Assembly (NCBI RefSeq): GCF_002584985.1
Contig: NZ_NUPZ01000033.1
Coordinates: 132,797 to 171,626, forward strand
Source: Bacillus sp. AFS029637
Lineage (GTDB): Bacteria; Bacillota; Bacilli; Bacillales; Bacillaceae_G
DNA: 38,830 nucleotides
Reading direction: 5' to 3'
This document shows, piece by piece, positions 1 through 6,920 of the stretch (position 1 is its first letter; every line of letters starts with the position of its first letter). Below the pieces are notes generated by a model that did no database searches, had not been told where the DNA came from, and saw nothing but the letters and a program-made list of their open reading frames with translations. The position numbers and the translations under genes were made by a program.

Positions 1-21
1 CTTCCTTTTTAGTATTATAAC

Positions 22-1278
22 TTATATCCATCTTACCCTATCATGTAGCAGTCCATCCGTAAAATTATTATGCCCTATTCTGAAATCCTTCATATATAAA
101 TTTAAATATTCACCGTACTTACTTTCTGTATTTAATAATAACTCCTCGACATAATAAGCACCTTGTTCAAAGTGATCTAAAAGTAAGCTGCACAAGCCTG
201 CATAAATTCCGCATCCTACTTGAAAGTAAGTTGCATTCGTTTTATATTTATGAAAAACTTGGCTGCTATTCATCACGTTATACATATATGTCTCGCTATT
301 TTCATAAACGAGTAACACACCGACTAGATCCTCTCCCGCAACCTCTTCTTCTGCTGGATTAAATACTTTACGATTCCAGTTCCATAAATCTTCTACTTTA
401 TCTAAGTTCTGTCTAATTACATTTGTTGTATACTCATTAATTCGGTACAGAAAACCCACTTCCATGTTGAAATTTTTCCCTAAAATTAATACTTCTTCAT
501 GTGGCATTAAACAACCATAGAATTCCTTTTCTCCTAACTTCACTTTATACTCTGAAGCATACACATCCTCATAAAAATAAAGAGGACGATGATGACTCAT
601 ATACATCGGATAGCTCCAAATCGCTTCGTCTAGAAATCGCTCTACTGCCCATGAAGCATAGAGTGTATGCGGCTTTATAAGTGCTGTATCATTCAAAAAC
701 GAAGTATCATGTTCTACAATATAGCATGCGCGCGGCTTTTCATTTGGCCGTTCCTTCATGAGTTCAACAACCATCCATTGCACAACACCTGGATTCATAC
801 CTGATCCTATAATCGCTTTTGTATTTGTAAATTTTTCTTTCTCCTTCTCAAACCTCGTATATCTTTCTGTAAGCTGAAATCCAAGCAAACTATCGTCCTG
901 ATCTACTGCCTCATTTTCCAAAGCTGAATTTATATAAAAGATTCCAAGTTCATTACAACAGCTTAATACCCTAATCGTATCTGCACCTGAAACATCAATA
1001 ACAACACCCGTTCTTTTTTCTTTTAAATGTTGTTTAAATTTCACTACATCCTGAAGGTCTATTTCGTATAAAAACAATTGATTTTTCAAATTCGGAAACA
1101 ATTCATCATAATAAGTCCTATCTTTTTGTTTTATATCAACCAAATGAAATGTAACCTTTTTTATCGCTTCATAAATTGGATCTTTTTCATTTACTATCGC
1201 TTGATTTAAAATGGATAAAACTGCCTTTGCTGCTCCACCAGCACTACCAAGCAATGTAATATTTGGAAACTGCTCCAC
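22..1278 (-). CDS. Homospermidine-synthase-like NAD-dependent enzyme (saccharopine dehydrogenase-like fold)
   Basis: 418 residues from a GTG start. The longer reading frame opens at TTG 1284, but the AAAGGGG ribosome site lies 8 bases before GTG 1278 and only about 2 before the TTG. The N-terminus is a Rossmann strand (ITLLGSAGGAAKAVL). The motif GSGMNPGVV near residue 160, EHDTS near 189, ASWAVERFLDE near 210-218, CLMPHEE near 260 and NATYFQVGCGIYAG towards the C-terminus align in the same order with my memory of bacterial homospermidine synthase (GANPGMV, ERDTQ, TWSVEGFVSE, LVTHNES, NATGLQVSS). That keeps the Asn, Glu, Trp and His that line that enzyme's active site. Homospermidine synthase joins putrescine units using NAD. 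The true substrate here is unknown and carboxyspermidine dehydrogenase-type chemistry is possible. The gene lies downstream of the spore-coat operon on the same strand, after a likely terminator. Confidence 0.75.
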   Translation of the reverse strand: MEQFPNITLLGSAGGAAKAVLSILNQAIVNEKDPIYEAIKKVTFHLVDIKQKDRTYYDELFPNLKNQLFLYEIDLQDVVKFKQHLKEKRTGVVIDVSGADTIRVLSCCNELGIFYINSALENEAVDQDDSLLGFQLTERYTRFEKEKEKFTNTKAIIGSGMNPGVVQWMVVELMKERPNEKPRACYIVEHDTSFLNDTALIKPHTLYASWAVERFLDEAIWSYPMYMSHHRPLYFYEDVYASEYKVKLGEKEFYGCLMPHEEVLILGKNFNMEVGFLYRINEYTTNVIRQNLDKVEDLWNWNRKVFNPAEEEVAGEDLVGVLLVYENSETYMYNVMNSSQVFHKYKTNATYFQVGCGIYAGLCSLLLDHFEQGAYYVEELLLNTESKYGEYLNLYMKDFRIGHNNFTDGLLHDRVRWI

Positions 1279-1461
1279 AAACAAAACCCCTTTAGTAAAT
1301 TAGTTGAGCAGTTCTTCCTCAAAAAATAAATTGAATACGTCAAAAGGTATCTCGTACATAATTTTTATGATGTAGCACAAGATTTCCTCTTTAAAAATCA
1401 CACTAACATATTTATATTCAATTCATTTTTCCCCTCATATTCAAATCTAACTAAACAAATA

Positions 1462-1503
1462 GGCTCGACCTTTTCTTCTGCATATAAAAGAAAAAGCCAG
1501 CCC
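1462..1503 (-). terminator. Probable terminator of the cotB-like operon
   Basis: Read on the minus strand just after the 1515 stop codon, GGCT and CTTTTTCTT pair with AAGAAAAG and AGCC around a short loop, followed by a T-rich but interrupted tail. The stem is imperfect, so some readthrough into the 22..1278 gene is possible. Confidence 0.5.
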
Positions 1504-1514
1504 TTTCAACTAGC

Positions 1515-2183
1515 CTACGGACAATGGACAGATTTTACATGTTGCATATTTACATATAGTTTTGCATCGCGTGCTTTTAATATTTCAATATGCCCTTCAT
1601 CAATTTTCGCCATTTTTCCAATTTTATTGGATTCCTCACCTAAATCGAATACCATAATTTTCCCAGTCATTTTTATAAGTTGTTCTTCAAAAGTTCGAGC
1701 TAACGTAATATTTAACGGATTTACAGGGAGTTCATTTTTATTGAGAGAATAAGGCACTTGGTTTTCTTTATACGGAATTAACCATTTTAAGTGCTTTAAA
1801 GATATATATACAGTTTTATAAACTGGACTATAAAAAACAATATAATCGTTCATTACACTTGTTACATACCCATGTATTGGAGCATTTCCTGCTACATAAA
1901 CTTCTGTAAAAATCCCTTTAGAGGTGCTTAATACTTTTCTCAAAGAAATTGAAGGAGATTCCCTCTTAATTACAGAATCCACATCAGGCTTTAATATTTC
2001 TTCATTGTGTCCTCTTAAAAATTTATAATATTGGACATGGTATAAAGATATATATACATAGTCTTGTCCATTGTAAAGAACAACGATATCATTTCCTACA
2101 TCAATTAATACGCCTTTAAATCTCTGTTCACCGATTAATTTAACATATATATTTTCTCCAATACTTTTGTTTAACTCATTCAT
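1515..2183 (-). CDS. CotB-like spore coat protein, three-module, divergent
   Basis: 222 residues. It is built from about three copies of a small beta-rich module: an opening stretch (GENIYVKLIGEQRFKGVLIDV), a middle hydrophobic strand pair, and a closing signature YISLYHVQYYKF, YISLKHLKWLIPY or YVNMQHVKSVHCP. The same closing signature (YYQLRHLKSI) marks the modules of the neighbouring CotB1-type proteins, so this is a diverged relative. It lacks the NRGGPE motif and the Arg-rich tail. Its start codon overlaps the end of a 48-residue ORF by 8 bases, so translation is probably coupled. Expected role: a structural protein of the spore coat made in the mother cell. The coat assignment is inferred from the family and neighbours. 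Confidence 0.7.
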   Translation of the reverse strand: MNELNKSIGENIYVKLIGEQRFKGVLIDVGNDIVVLYNGQDYVYISLYHVQYYKFLRGHNEEILKPDVDSVIKRESPSISLRKVLSTSKGIFTEVYVAGNAPIHGYVTSVMNDYIVFYSPVYKTVYISLKHLKWLIPYKENQVPYSLNKNELPVNPLNITLARTFEEQLIKMTGKIMVFDLGEESNKIGKMAKIDEGHIEILKARDAKLYVNMQHVKSVHCP

Positions 2184-2322
2184 CTATATCCTCCTTCCTA
2201 TGAATTTCTATTTTCCTGTTTTTCAATTCAAAAAAATAATCAGGGGCAATGTTCTGTCTTAATAGTAAGGAATTCCTTTTCACACTATCTGAAATAAGAA
2301 ATCGTTCTTCACTTTCAACCAT
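2176..2322 (-). CDS. Small ORF (48 aa) inside the cotB operon, coupled to the next gene
   Basis: Open frame of 48 codons starting ATG GTT GAA AGT, with GAGGGG four bases before the start. It ends in TGA inside the first codons of the following cotB-like gene (ATGAATGA, 8-base overlap), and it starts 24 bases after the upstream coat gene stops. The product is highly charged and lysine/arginine/glutamate rich, beginning MVESEERFLISDSVKRNS and ending HRKEDIDE, with no membrane segment or cysteine. I do not recognise a family. Position, ribosome site and overlap argue for a real gene, possibly a minor coat component or a translational-coupling leader. It is shorter than usual ORF cut-offs, which is why it may be unannotated. 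Confidence 0.6.
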   Translation of the reverse strand: MVESEERFLISDSVKRNSLLLRQNIAPDYFFELKNRKIEIHRKEDIDE

Positions 2323-2346
2323 AATGCCCCTCTTATTTATTAAACA

Positions 2347-2796
2347 TTATTCTTCTTCATTCTTTTTGTTCTTAACTATTTGACTCACACTCTTCACGTG
2401 GGAATGAATTACATAAATAACCTCATGACCGTTTACTAGTGTAATATTTCCATCATGTATATCACTTAATAAACCTTCCACACACTCTGGACCGCCACGA
2501 TTAATCTTTACCCACTTATATTTCAATTCGCGTAATACATCAATAAAAGTATCCTCATCCGAGCAGAAGTATGAGCTGTAGCAATCGCTACTTTTACTTT
2601 CTTTTACCTTCTTAACTAGACTCTTTACATGTTTCAGCTGATAGTATACTAATTCCCCATGAGGTAATTGTAGTGTAAGGTAATTTTCTCCTAACGATAC
2701 GAGCACGCCTACTCGACTTTCTGGCCCGCGGAGATTTACTTTTACATTCTCACCAACTAAATGTTTAATTTGGTCACAGCATAATACACTCTCCAA
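2347..2796 (-). CDS. CotB-like spore coat protein, two-module
   Basis: 149 residues, close paralogue of the upstream CotB1. It contains two Sm-like modules: residues about 8-60 (VKVNLRGPESRVGVLVSLG ... YYQLKHVKSL) and about 92-140 (VKINRGGPECVEGLLSDIH ... VIHSHVKSVSQ). The motif R/N-GGPE followed by a Gly-hydrophobic strand and a closing HVKS is shared with CotB1. The linker holds two cysteines (DCYSSYFCSDED), and there are further Cys at residues 6-7, which could allow disulphide cross-linking. It ends in KNKKNEEE and lacks the Arg-rich tail of CotB1. The gene starts 20 bases after cotB1 ends, so it is co-transcribed. A structural outer-coat role is inferred from family membership. Confidence 0.8.
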   Translation of the reverse strand: MESVLCCDQIKHLVGENVKVNLRGPESRVGVLVSLGENYLTLQLPHGELVYYQLKHVKSLVKKVKESKSSDCYSSYFCSDEDTFIDVLRELKYKWVKINRGGPECVEGLLSDIHDGNITLVNGHEVIYVIHSHVKSVSQIVKNKKNEEE

Positions 2797-2816
2797 GTTC
2801 GTACCCTCCCTTCGTA

Positions 2817-3344
2817 TTATCTTCTTGATTGTCTTTGTGCACGAGCACGACCTGAATTATTGCTGTTTTCATTACTTTTCTCATTGCTACTCTCATCGCT
2901 ACTCTCATCACTCTCTCCACTTACTGGTGCATTATAATTAACACTCTTAATATGAGATAGTGCAATTAATACAACTTCTTCTTTAATAATCAATGTTACA
3001 TAACCGCCAGAAACATCTTGTAAAATACCTTCAATTTTCTCTGGCCCACCACGGTTAATTTTCACCCAGCGGTATTTGAAGCTTTGAAGTAACGTTTCAA
3101 AGTCTTCTGCAATGTCTTCTTCCGCCCATTCAAAATCACCTATTCCGCCATCTTTCGTATTTTGGGTAATGCTTTTCAGATGGCGAAGTTGATAATAATG
3201 GCTCTCTCCTTTTTCATTCTCTAATCCGAAGTAGTCCGCACCTAATGATACTATTGTTCCTTTTTGAGATTCTGGTCCACCTCTGTTTACTCTTACATAA
3301 GATCCAATTAAGTCTTTCAAAAAATCCCAATGAAATAAACTCAC
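2817..3344 (-). CDS. cotB1: Spore coat protein CotB1 (silica-depositing type)
   Basis: 175 residues. Two modules (residues about 9-58 and 90-137) each carry VNRGGPE or INRGGPE and a closing QLRHLKSI or ALSHIKSV. After them comes a low-complexity acidic Ser/Glu/Asn stretch with DESS and NE repeats, and a basic tail SGRARAQRQSRR. Published work on B. cereus CotB1 showed that a short zwitterionic C-terminal sequence of this type drives silica deposition on the spore coat. Here the tail stops after RQSRR, slightly shorter than the form I remember. It is the first gene of the operon and has a near-perfect sigma-K promoter upstream, so it is a late mother-cell gene. Confidence 0.88.
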   Translation of the reverse strand: MSLFHWDFLKDLIGSYVRVNRGGPESQKGTIVSLGADYFGLENEKGESHYYQLRHLKSITQNTKDGGIGDFEWAEEDIAEDFETLLQSFKYRWVKINRGGPEKIEGILQDVSGGYVTLIIKEEVVLIALSHIKSVNYNAPVSGESDESSDESSNEKSNENSNNSGRARAQRQSRR

Positions 3345-3384
3345 GAGAAAACCCCTTCCATTAATTTATAAGCTTTTGCACTGA

Positions 3385-3413
3385 TAGTATATGTATCTGT
3401 ACAGGTTACGTTC
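3385..3413 (-). promoter_or_regulatory. Sigma-K promoter of the cotB1 operon
   Basis: On the minus strand the -10 is CATATACTA (3385-3393), an exact match to CATANNNTA. It is preceded by a 16-base spacer and a GAAC -35 whose AC matches the sigma-K -35. It lies about 41 bases before the cotB1 start. Sigma-K is the late mother-cell factor, consistent with coat genes. Confidence 0.8.
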
Positions 3414-3467
3414 TCTATGTTTGTCCTAGCTAGAAAAAAATATGCTTTTAACCTGGTAGACTACTAC

Positions 3468-3514
3468 CTATCAAAATTTCATGGAACGCCGAGGGCTCTT
3501 TGGGCTTTTGATAG
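3468..3514. repeat. Inverted repeat in an unassigned structured stretch
   Basis: CTATCAAAA (3468-3476) and TTTTGATAG (3506-3514) form a perfect 9-bp stem. The 29-base interval has its own GCC/GGC pairing, and a small GGTAG/CTACC hairpin lies just to the left. The stretch is more GC-rich than the surrounding spacer and matches no riboswitch or RNA class I can name. It sits between the cotB1 promoter and the terminator at 3521. Confidence 0.45.
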
Positions 3515-3520
3515 CTTTAG

Positions 3521-3571
3521 ACAAAAAAATCCCGTATGAAGGTACATTTCTGTATACTTCATACGGGATTT
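3521..3571 (-). terminator. Intrinsic terminator of the excisionase-like gene
   Basis: A 14-bp perfect stem, AATCCCGTATGAAG against CTTCATACGGGATT, is followed on the minus strand by a run of seven T. It lies directly after the stop codon at 3580. Confidence 0.9.
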
Positions 3572-3579
3572 CCCAACGT

Positions 3580-3819
3580 TTAGTCCTCGTCTTTAACATC
3601 CATATCTTCTGGAATTGGTTCGTTTAATATTTCTTCCACTAATTGTTTATATTTCTCCATTTGTTCCAAATGTGTATTGAATTGTTCTTTATTTAATAAA
3701 TATTGTTCTCCATCGAATAGCGCACGAACTTTTTTTTGCTGAATTAACTCCTCAATATACGATTTTGGTAAATTCAAATACTCCGCAGCCTCTTCTACCG
3801 TTATATACAATGCGTTCAT
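3580..3819 (-). CDS. Excisionase/MerR-type helix-turn-helix protein
   Basis: 79 residues. Residues 6-55 match the helix-turn-helix-17/excisionase DNA-binding fold: YITVEEAAEYLNLPKSYIEELIQQKKVRALFDG followed by a short beta wing and the helix LNKEQFNTHLEQ. The C-terminal 25 residues are acidic (EILNEPIPEDMDVKDED). Such stand-alone proteins are common in Bacillus chromosomes, and there is no integrase or phage gene nearby, so a prophage role is unlikely. It is probably a small transcription factor or a DNA- or protein-binding accessory. It is monocistronic with its own terminator and divergent from the 4006 gene. Function unknown. Confidence 0.75.
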   Translation of the reverse strand: MNALYITVEEAAEYLNLPKSYIEELIQQKKVRALFDGEQYLLNKEQFNTHLEQMEKYKQLVEEILNEPIPEDMDVKDED

Positions 3820-4005
3820 TCCTTTATTATTTTTTCATATATACTGTATCTTACTTTACCTTATTTTTGTAAACAAATAAAAAAGATTTTGTAAATACAC
3901 TTTAAAAAGCAGGTAGATGCATTCCATATATTGTATAATAATAATAGTAAGAATTTTTTAAAATATAGAATGGTATTACCCATTTACACAAAGGAGAGTT
4001 AACAT

Positions 4006-4374
4006 ATGGCTACTCGTCACATCATTACAATGTTAGAAAAAACATTACAAGTTGAAACAGAAAACACAATTTCTCATTTAACTACATCTTTATCTGATCG
4101 TATTCTTTCTCAAAGCACAGCAATACATGAAAACAATTGTTACCGTACAATTAGTGAATGGTACAAAAATCATTTCTTATTCCAACAAGATGATTTCCTT
4201 TGGGCTAAATACGCTTTCTATGACGCATATTGTGAGGCTATAAAAAAACAAGGACATCTTACAAAACGCGTTCGTCAAATATTAGAATCATTAGCTCGAG
4301 TGCATGGAAAACAATACATCGCTTCTATACTAAATATGCCATTTCCTAATGAACAGGCAAAAGGGACAGCATAA
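4006..4374 (+). CDS. Conserved hypothetical protein (122 aa)
   Basis: 122 residues, starting at ATG 4006 after a good AAAGGAG site. The sequence looks soluble and mostly alpha-helical, rich in His, Gln and aromatic residues (WYKNHFLFQQDDFLWAKYAFYDAYCEAIKK), with a basic helical stretch TKRVRQILESLARVHGKQ near residue 85. There is no signal peptide, membrane segment, cysteine pair or recognisable motif. A TATAAT lies at 3934-3939 without a clear -35. I do not recognise the family. The frame, ribosome site and codon use support a real gene. Confidence 0.65.
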   Translation: MATRHIITMLEKTLQVETENTISHLTTSLSDRILSQSTAIHENNCYRTISEWYKNHFLFQQDDFLWAKYAFYDAYCEAIKKQGHLTKRVRQILESLARVHGKQYIASILNMPFPNEQAKGTA

Positions 4375-4481
4375 AACAAACCCAGATTCATTGTTTTCTA
4401 GAGCGATTACAAATAAACTGTTCATATCACATGAACTGATGAAACCGGTGTTATTATAATGATTGAAAATATAGTTAACAG

Positions 4482-4533
4482 GAAAACCCCCACTTACATC
4501 TCTCGTCATTCGAATAGAGAAGTAAGTGGGGGT
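4482..4533 (-). terminator. Intrinsic terminator after the NADP reductase gene
   Basis: ACCCCCACTTAC and CTCTC pair with GAGA and GTAAGTGGGGGT around a loop. On the minus strand the stem is followed by TTTTCC. It could also end transcripts from the 4006 gene in the other direction. Confidence 0.8.
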
Positions 4534-4548
4534 ATCCTTGTTCCTTTA

Positions 4549-5598
4549 TTATTTCATCATCTGCTTAATCAATTCACGATTTTTCTTCTTAAATACTTCA
4601 TTATGAGAAGAAACCATTCCGTACTCGCTTGCATCTGGTTGAATAAATTGTTTCGCTTTATTCACGGCATTTCCAGCATCTTGGAATGCTCCTGCAATTA
4701 GATGTAATTTTCCGTCATGCTTTAAAATATCTCCAGCAGCATATAATCCATCTACTGAGGACTCACTATTTGCATTCCCTGCAATATAAAAGTTATCTAT
4801 AATCGCAACATCTAACTCACTATTTTCTAATAATGTAATGTCACGTTCATATCCATGATTAATAATAACTTCATCAATAGGTAAGTGAGAAACGTCACCT
4901 GTCTCATGATTCGTTAACTCTACATATTCAATCGCTTCATGGTTATCACCCGCAATTAATTTTGTAATCGATGTATTAAAGAAACACTCCGCTGAACTGT
5001 TCATTAGTTGTTTTACTTGTGCTTCATGACCAGATAATTCTTCTTTTCTATATGTTACATACACTTTTTTCGCGATTGGCTCTAATTCATTTGCCCAATC
5101 AACAGCTGAATTTCCTCCACCGGAAATAATAATCGTTTTATCTTTGAAACGTTTTAAAGATTTAACTGTATAATTTAAATTTGATACTTCAAATCGCTCA
5201 GCACCCTCAATTGATAACTTTTGCGGTTTCAATATACCACTGCCAGTTGCGACAATAACTGTTTTTGAAAAATGTTCTTCTCCAGTGCTTGCTTTTAGCG
5301 TAAAAGTACCATCTTCATTACGAATAATCGATTCTACTTTTGTATTTAAAACAACTTCTGGTTTAAATGTTAGCCCTTGCTGTACAAGTTGTTCAATTAA
5401 TTTATCACCTGTAACTGGCAATAGCCCTCCTACATCCCAAATCATCTTCTCTGGATAAACATGTATTTTTCCACCTAACTGTGGTTGAAATTCTATTATT
5501 TTCGTTTTCATTTCTCTGAGTCCACTATAAAAAGCTGAATAAAGCCCTGCAGGTCCCCCGCCTATCACGGTTACATCAAACAATTCTTCTCTATTCAT
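4549..5598 (-). CDS. Ferredoxin/flavodoxin-NADP(+) reductase, thioredoxin-reductase-like type
   Basis: 349 residues, the usual length of the YumC-type reductase. The N-terminal FAD motif is VTVIGGGPAGLYSAFYSG (residues 9-26), the NADPH motif IISGGGNSAVDWANEL is in the middle, and the C-terminal FAD motif is GLYAAGDI. The CxxC of thioredoxin reductase is absent, as expected for this family, which passes electrons from NADPH to ferredoxin or flavodoxin. B. cereus has several such paralogues, and one is known to reduce the flavodoxin NrdI. A GAGGAG site precedes ATG 5598. A Fur-like box at 5627-5641 lies about 29 bases upstream and another lies further up, and the neighbour is a siderophore uptake operon. 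Iron-starvation induction and a role in reducing ferric siderophores are therefore plausible but inferred. Confidence 0.88.
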   Translation of the reverse strand: MNREELFDVTVIGGGPAGLYSAFYSGLREMKTKIIEFQPQLGGKIHVYPEKMIWDVGGLLPVTGDKLIEQLVQQGLTFKPEVVLNTKVESIIRNEDGTFTLKASTGEEHFSKTVIVATGSGILKPQKLSIEGAERFEVSNLNYTVKSLKRFKDKTIIISGGGNSAVDWANELEPIAKKVYVTYRKEELSGHEAQVKQLMNSSAECFFNTSITKLIAGDNHEAIEYVELTNHETGDVSHLPIDEVIINHGYERDITLLENSELDVAIIDNFYIAGNANSESSVDGLYAAGDILKHDGKLHLIAGAFQDAGNAVNKAKQFIQPDASEYGMVSSHNEVFKKKNRELIKQMMK

Positions 5599-5626
5599 TC
5601 ACCTTCACTCCTCAGCTACTAGTTGT

Positions 5627-5641
5627 TGATTATCATTCTCA
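5627..5641. promoter_or_regulatory. Fur-like box near the reductase start
   Basis: TGATTATCATTCTCA matches the 7-1-7 Bacillus Fur consensus TGATAATNATTATCA at 12 of 14 defined positions. It sits 29 bases before the reductase start codon, where it would block its transcription. Confidence 0.6.
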
Positions 5642-5686
5642 ATAAAATATAACCTGTTTCCGCAAAATTTACAATCAAAATTACTA

Positions 5687-5715
5687 TTGACAATACACCC
5701 ATATAAAATTATATT
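5687..5715 (+). promoter_or_regulatory. Sigma-A promoter of the siderophore uptake operon
   Basis: TTGACA (5687-5692), a 17-base spacer, and TATATT (5710-5715). The predicted start lies near 5722, directly before the perfect Fur palindrome at 5733, which is the standard repression geometry. Confidence 0.7.
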
Positions 5716-5732
5716 ATTTAAAGAATCAATAT

Positions 5733-5747
5733 TGATAATCATTATCA
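5733..5747. promoter_or_regulatory. Fur box (perfect 7-1-7 palindrome)
   Basis: TGATAATCATTATCA matches the Bacillus Fur consensus at all 14 defined positions. It lies between the divergent reductase and binding-protein genes and just downstream of the strong plus-strand promoter. Confidence 0.88.
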
Positions 5748-5930
5748 TTTTGTTAATAATTAGAAAATTTAAGATTACATCTTCTTTTATTAACATGGTT
5801 AATACTATATTGTAGAATCTCATATTCAAGATTTTTAACAAGCAATGTGCATTACCACTACTCTTTCAAAAAGATTACAGTTAAACAAATTATTGCATAC
5901 ACATATCATCTATGTTAAAGGAGAAAGACG

Positions 5931-6848
5931 ATGAAAAAGTTATTTATTTCACTAACAGTTCTTTTCGTTCTTGTTATGAGTGCTTGTAGCAATGGCTCTA
6001 CAGACAAAAAGAACGATGCAAAAGGTAGTAAATCAGAAACAATTACATACCAATCTGAAAGTGGTAAAGTAGAAGTTCCTGCAAATCCAAAACGCGTTGT
6101 TGTTTTATCATCATTTGCTGGTAACGTAATGTCATTAGGTGTAAATCTTGTTGGGGTAGATTCATGGTCTAAACAAAACCCACGTTTTGATAGTAAACTT
6201 AAAGATGTTGCTGAAGTATCAGATGAAAATATTGAAAAAATTGCTGAACTAAATCCAGATTTAATCATTGGTTTATCCAATGTTAAAAATATCGATAAGT
6301 TAAAGAAAATCGCTCCTACTGTAACATACACTTACGGAAAAGTTGATTACTTAACACAACATATTGAAATTGGTAAATTATTAAACAAAGAAAAAGAAGC
6401 AAAAACTTGGGTAGATGATTTCAAGAAACGTGCAGATGCAGCTGGTAAAGAAATTAAAGCAAAAATCGGTGAAGATGCAACAGTTTCTGTTGTAGAAAAC
6501 TTCAACAAACAGCTTTATGTATACGGCGATAACTGGGGTCGTGGAACAGAAATTCTGTACCAAGAAATGAAATTAAAAATGCCTGAAAAAGTAAAAGAAA
6601 AAGCATTAAAAGAAGGTTACTACGCATTATCTACTGAGGTATTACCTGAGTTTGCTGGTGATTACTTAATCGTAAGTAAAAACAAAGATACTGATAACTC
6701 ATTCCAAGAAACAGAATCATATAAAAACATTCCAGCAGTAAAAAATAATCGTGTATATGAAGCAAACATGATGGAATTCTATTTCAATGATCCACTTACA
6801 TTAGATTTCCAACTAGACTTCTTCAAGAAGAGCTTTCTTGGTCAATAA
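5931..6848 (+). CDS. yxeB: Iron-siderophore ABC transporter substrate-binding lipoprotein (YxeB-like)
   Basis: 305 residues. A lipoprotein signal peptide (MKKLFISLTVLFVLVMSAC) has its lipobox cysteine at residue 19. The rest is a class III periplasmic-binding fold with the family's usual landmarks: VPANPKRVVVLSSFAGNVMSLG at the start of lobe 1, PDLIIGL, KIAPTV, and YGDNWGRGTEILYQ leading into lobe 2. It resembles B. subtilis YxeB and the B. cereus hydroxamate-siderophore receptor (ferrioxamine/ferrichrome) described as YxeB. The ligand assignment rests on that resemblance. It is the first gene of a three-gene operon under a Fur box, acts on the outer face of the membrane, and delivers ligand to the two permeases downstream. 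A hairpin after its stop codon probably reduces expression of those permeases. Confidence 0.85.
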   Translation: MKKLFISLTVLFVLVMSACSNGSTDKKNDAKGSKSETITYQSESGKVEVPANPKRVVVLSSFAGNVMSLGVNLVGVDSWSKQNPRFDSKLKDVAEVSDENIEKIAELNPDLIIGLSNVKNIDKLKKIAPTVTYTYGKVDYLTQHIEIGKLLNKEKEAKTWVDDFKKRADAAGKEIKAKIGEDATVSVVENFNKQLYVYGDNWGRGTEILYQEMKLKMPEKVKEKALKEGYYALSTEVLPEFAGDYLIVSKNKDTDNSFQETESYKNIPAVKNNRVYEANMMEFYFNDPLTLDFQLDFFKKSFLGQ

Positions 6849-6857
6849 TACAAACAT

Positions 6858-6894
6858 GAGGAATTCTTAATTTAAGAATTCCTCTTCCTTTATT
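6858..6894 (+). terminator. Hairpin between binding protein and permeases (partial terminator)
   Basis: GAGGAATTCTTA pairs perfectly with TAAGAATTCCTC around a four-base loop. The downstream tract TTCCTTTATT is only moderately T-rich. Such a site would leave most transcripts carrying the binding-protein gene alone. Confidence 0.6.
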
Positions 6895-6920
6895 CTATAA
6901 ACAGAAAAGATGTGAAACGA

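Noticed and set aside
3580-3819. Prophage or integrative element marker (excisionase-like gene)
   Set aside because: No integrase, attachment repeats or phage genes nearby, and the neighbours are core genes.
4459-4701. 80-residue plus-strand open frame
   Set aside because: It covers a terminator and the antisense of the reductase C-terminus, with no ribosome site.
5605-5841. 78-residue minus-strand open frame upstream of the NADP reductase
   Set aside because: It runs through two Fur boxes and a strong promoter, is Ile/Asn-rich low-complexity translation of AT-rich DNA, and has no ribosome site.
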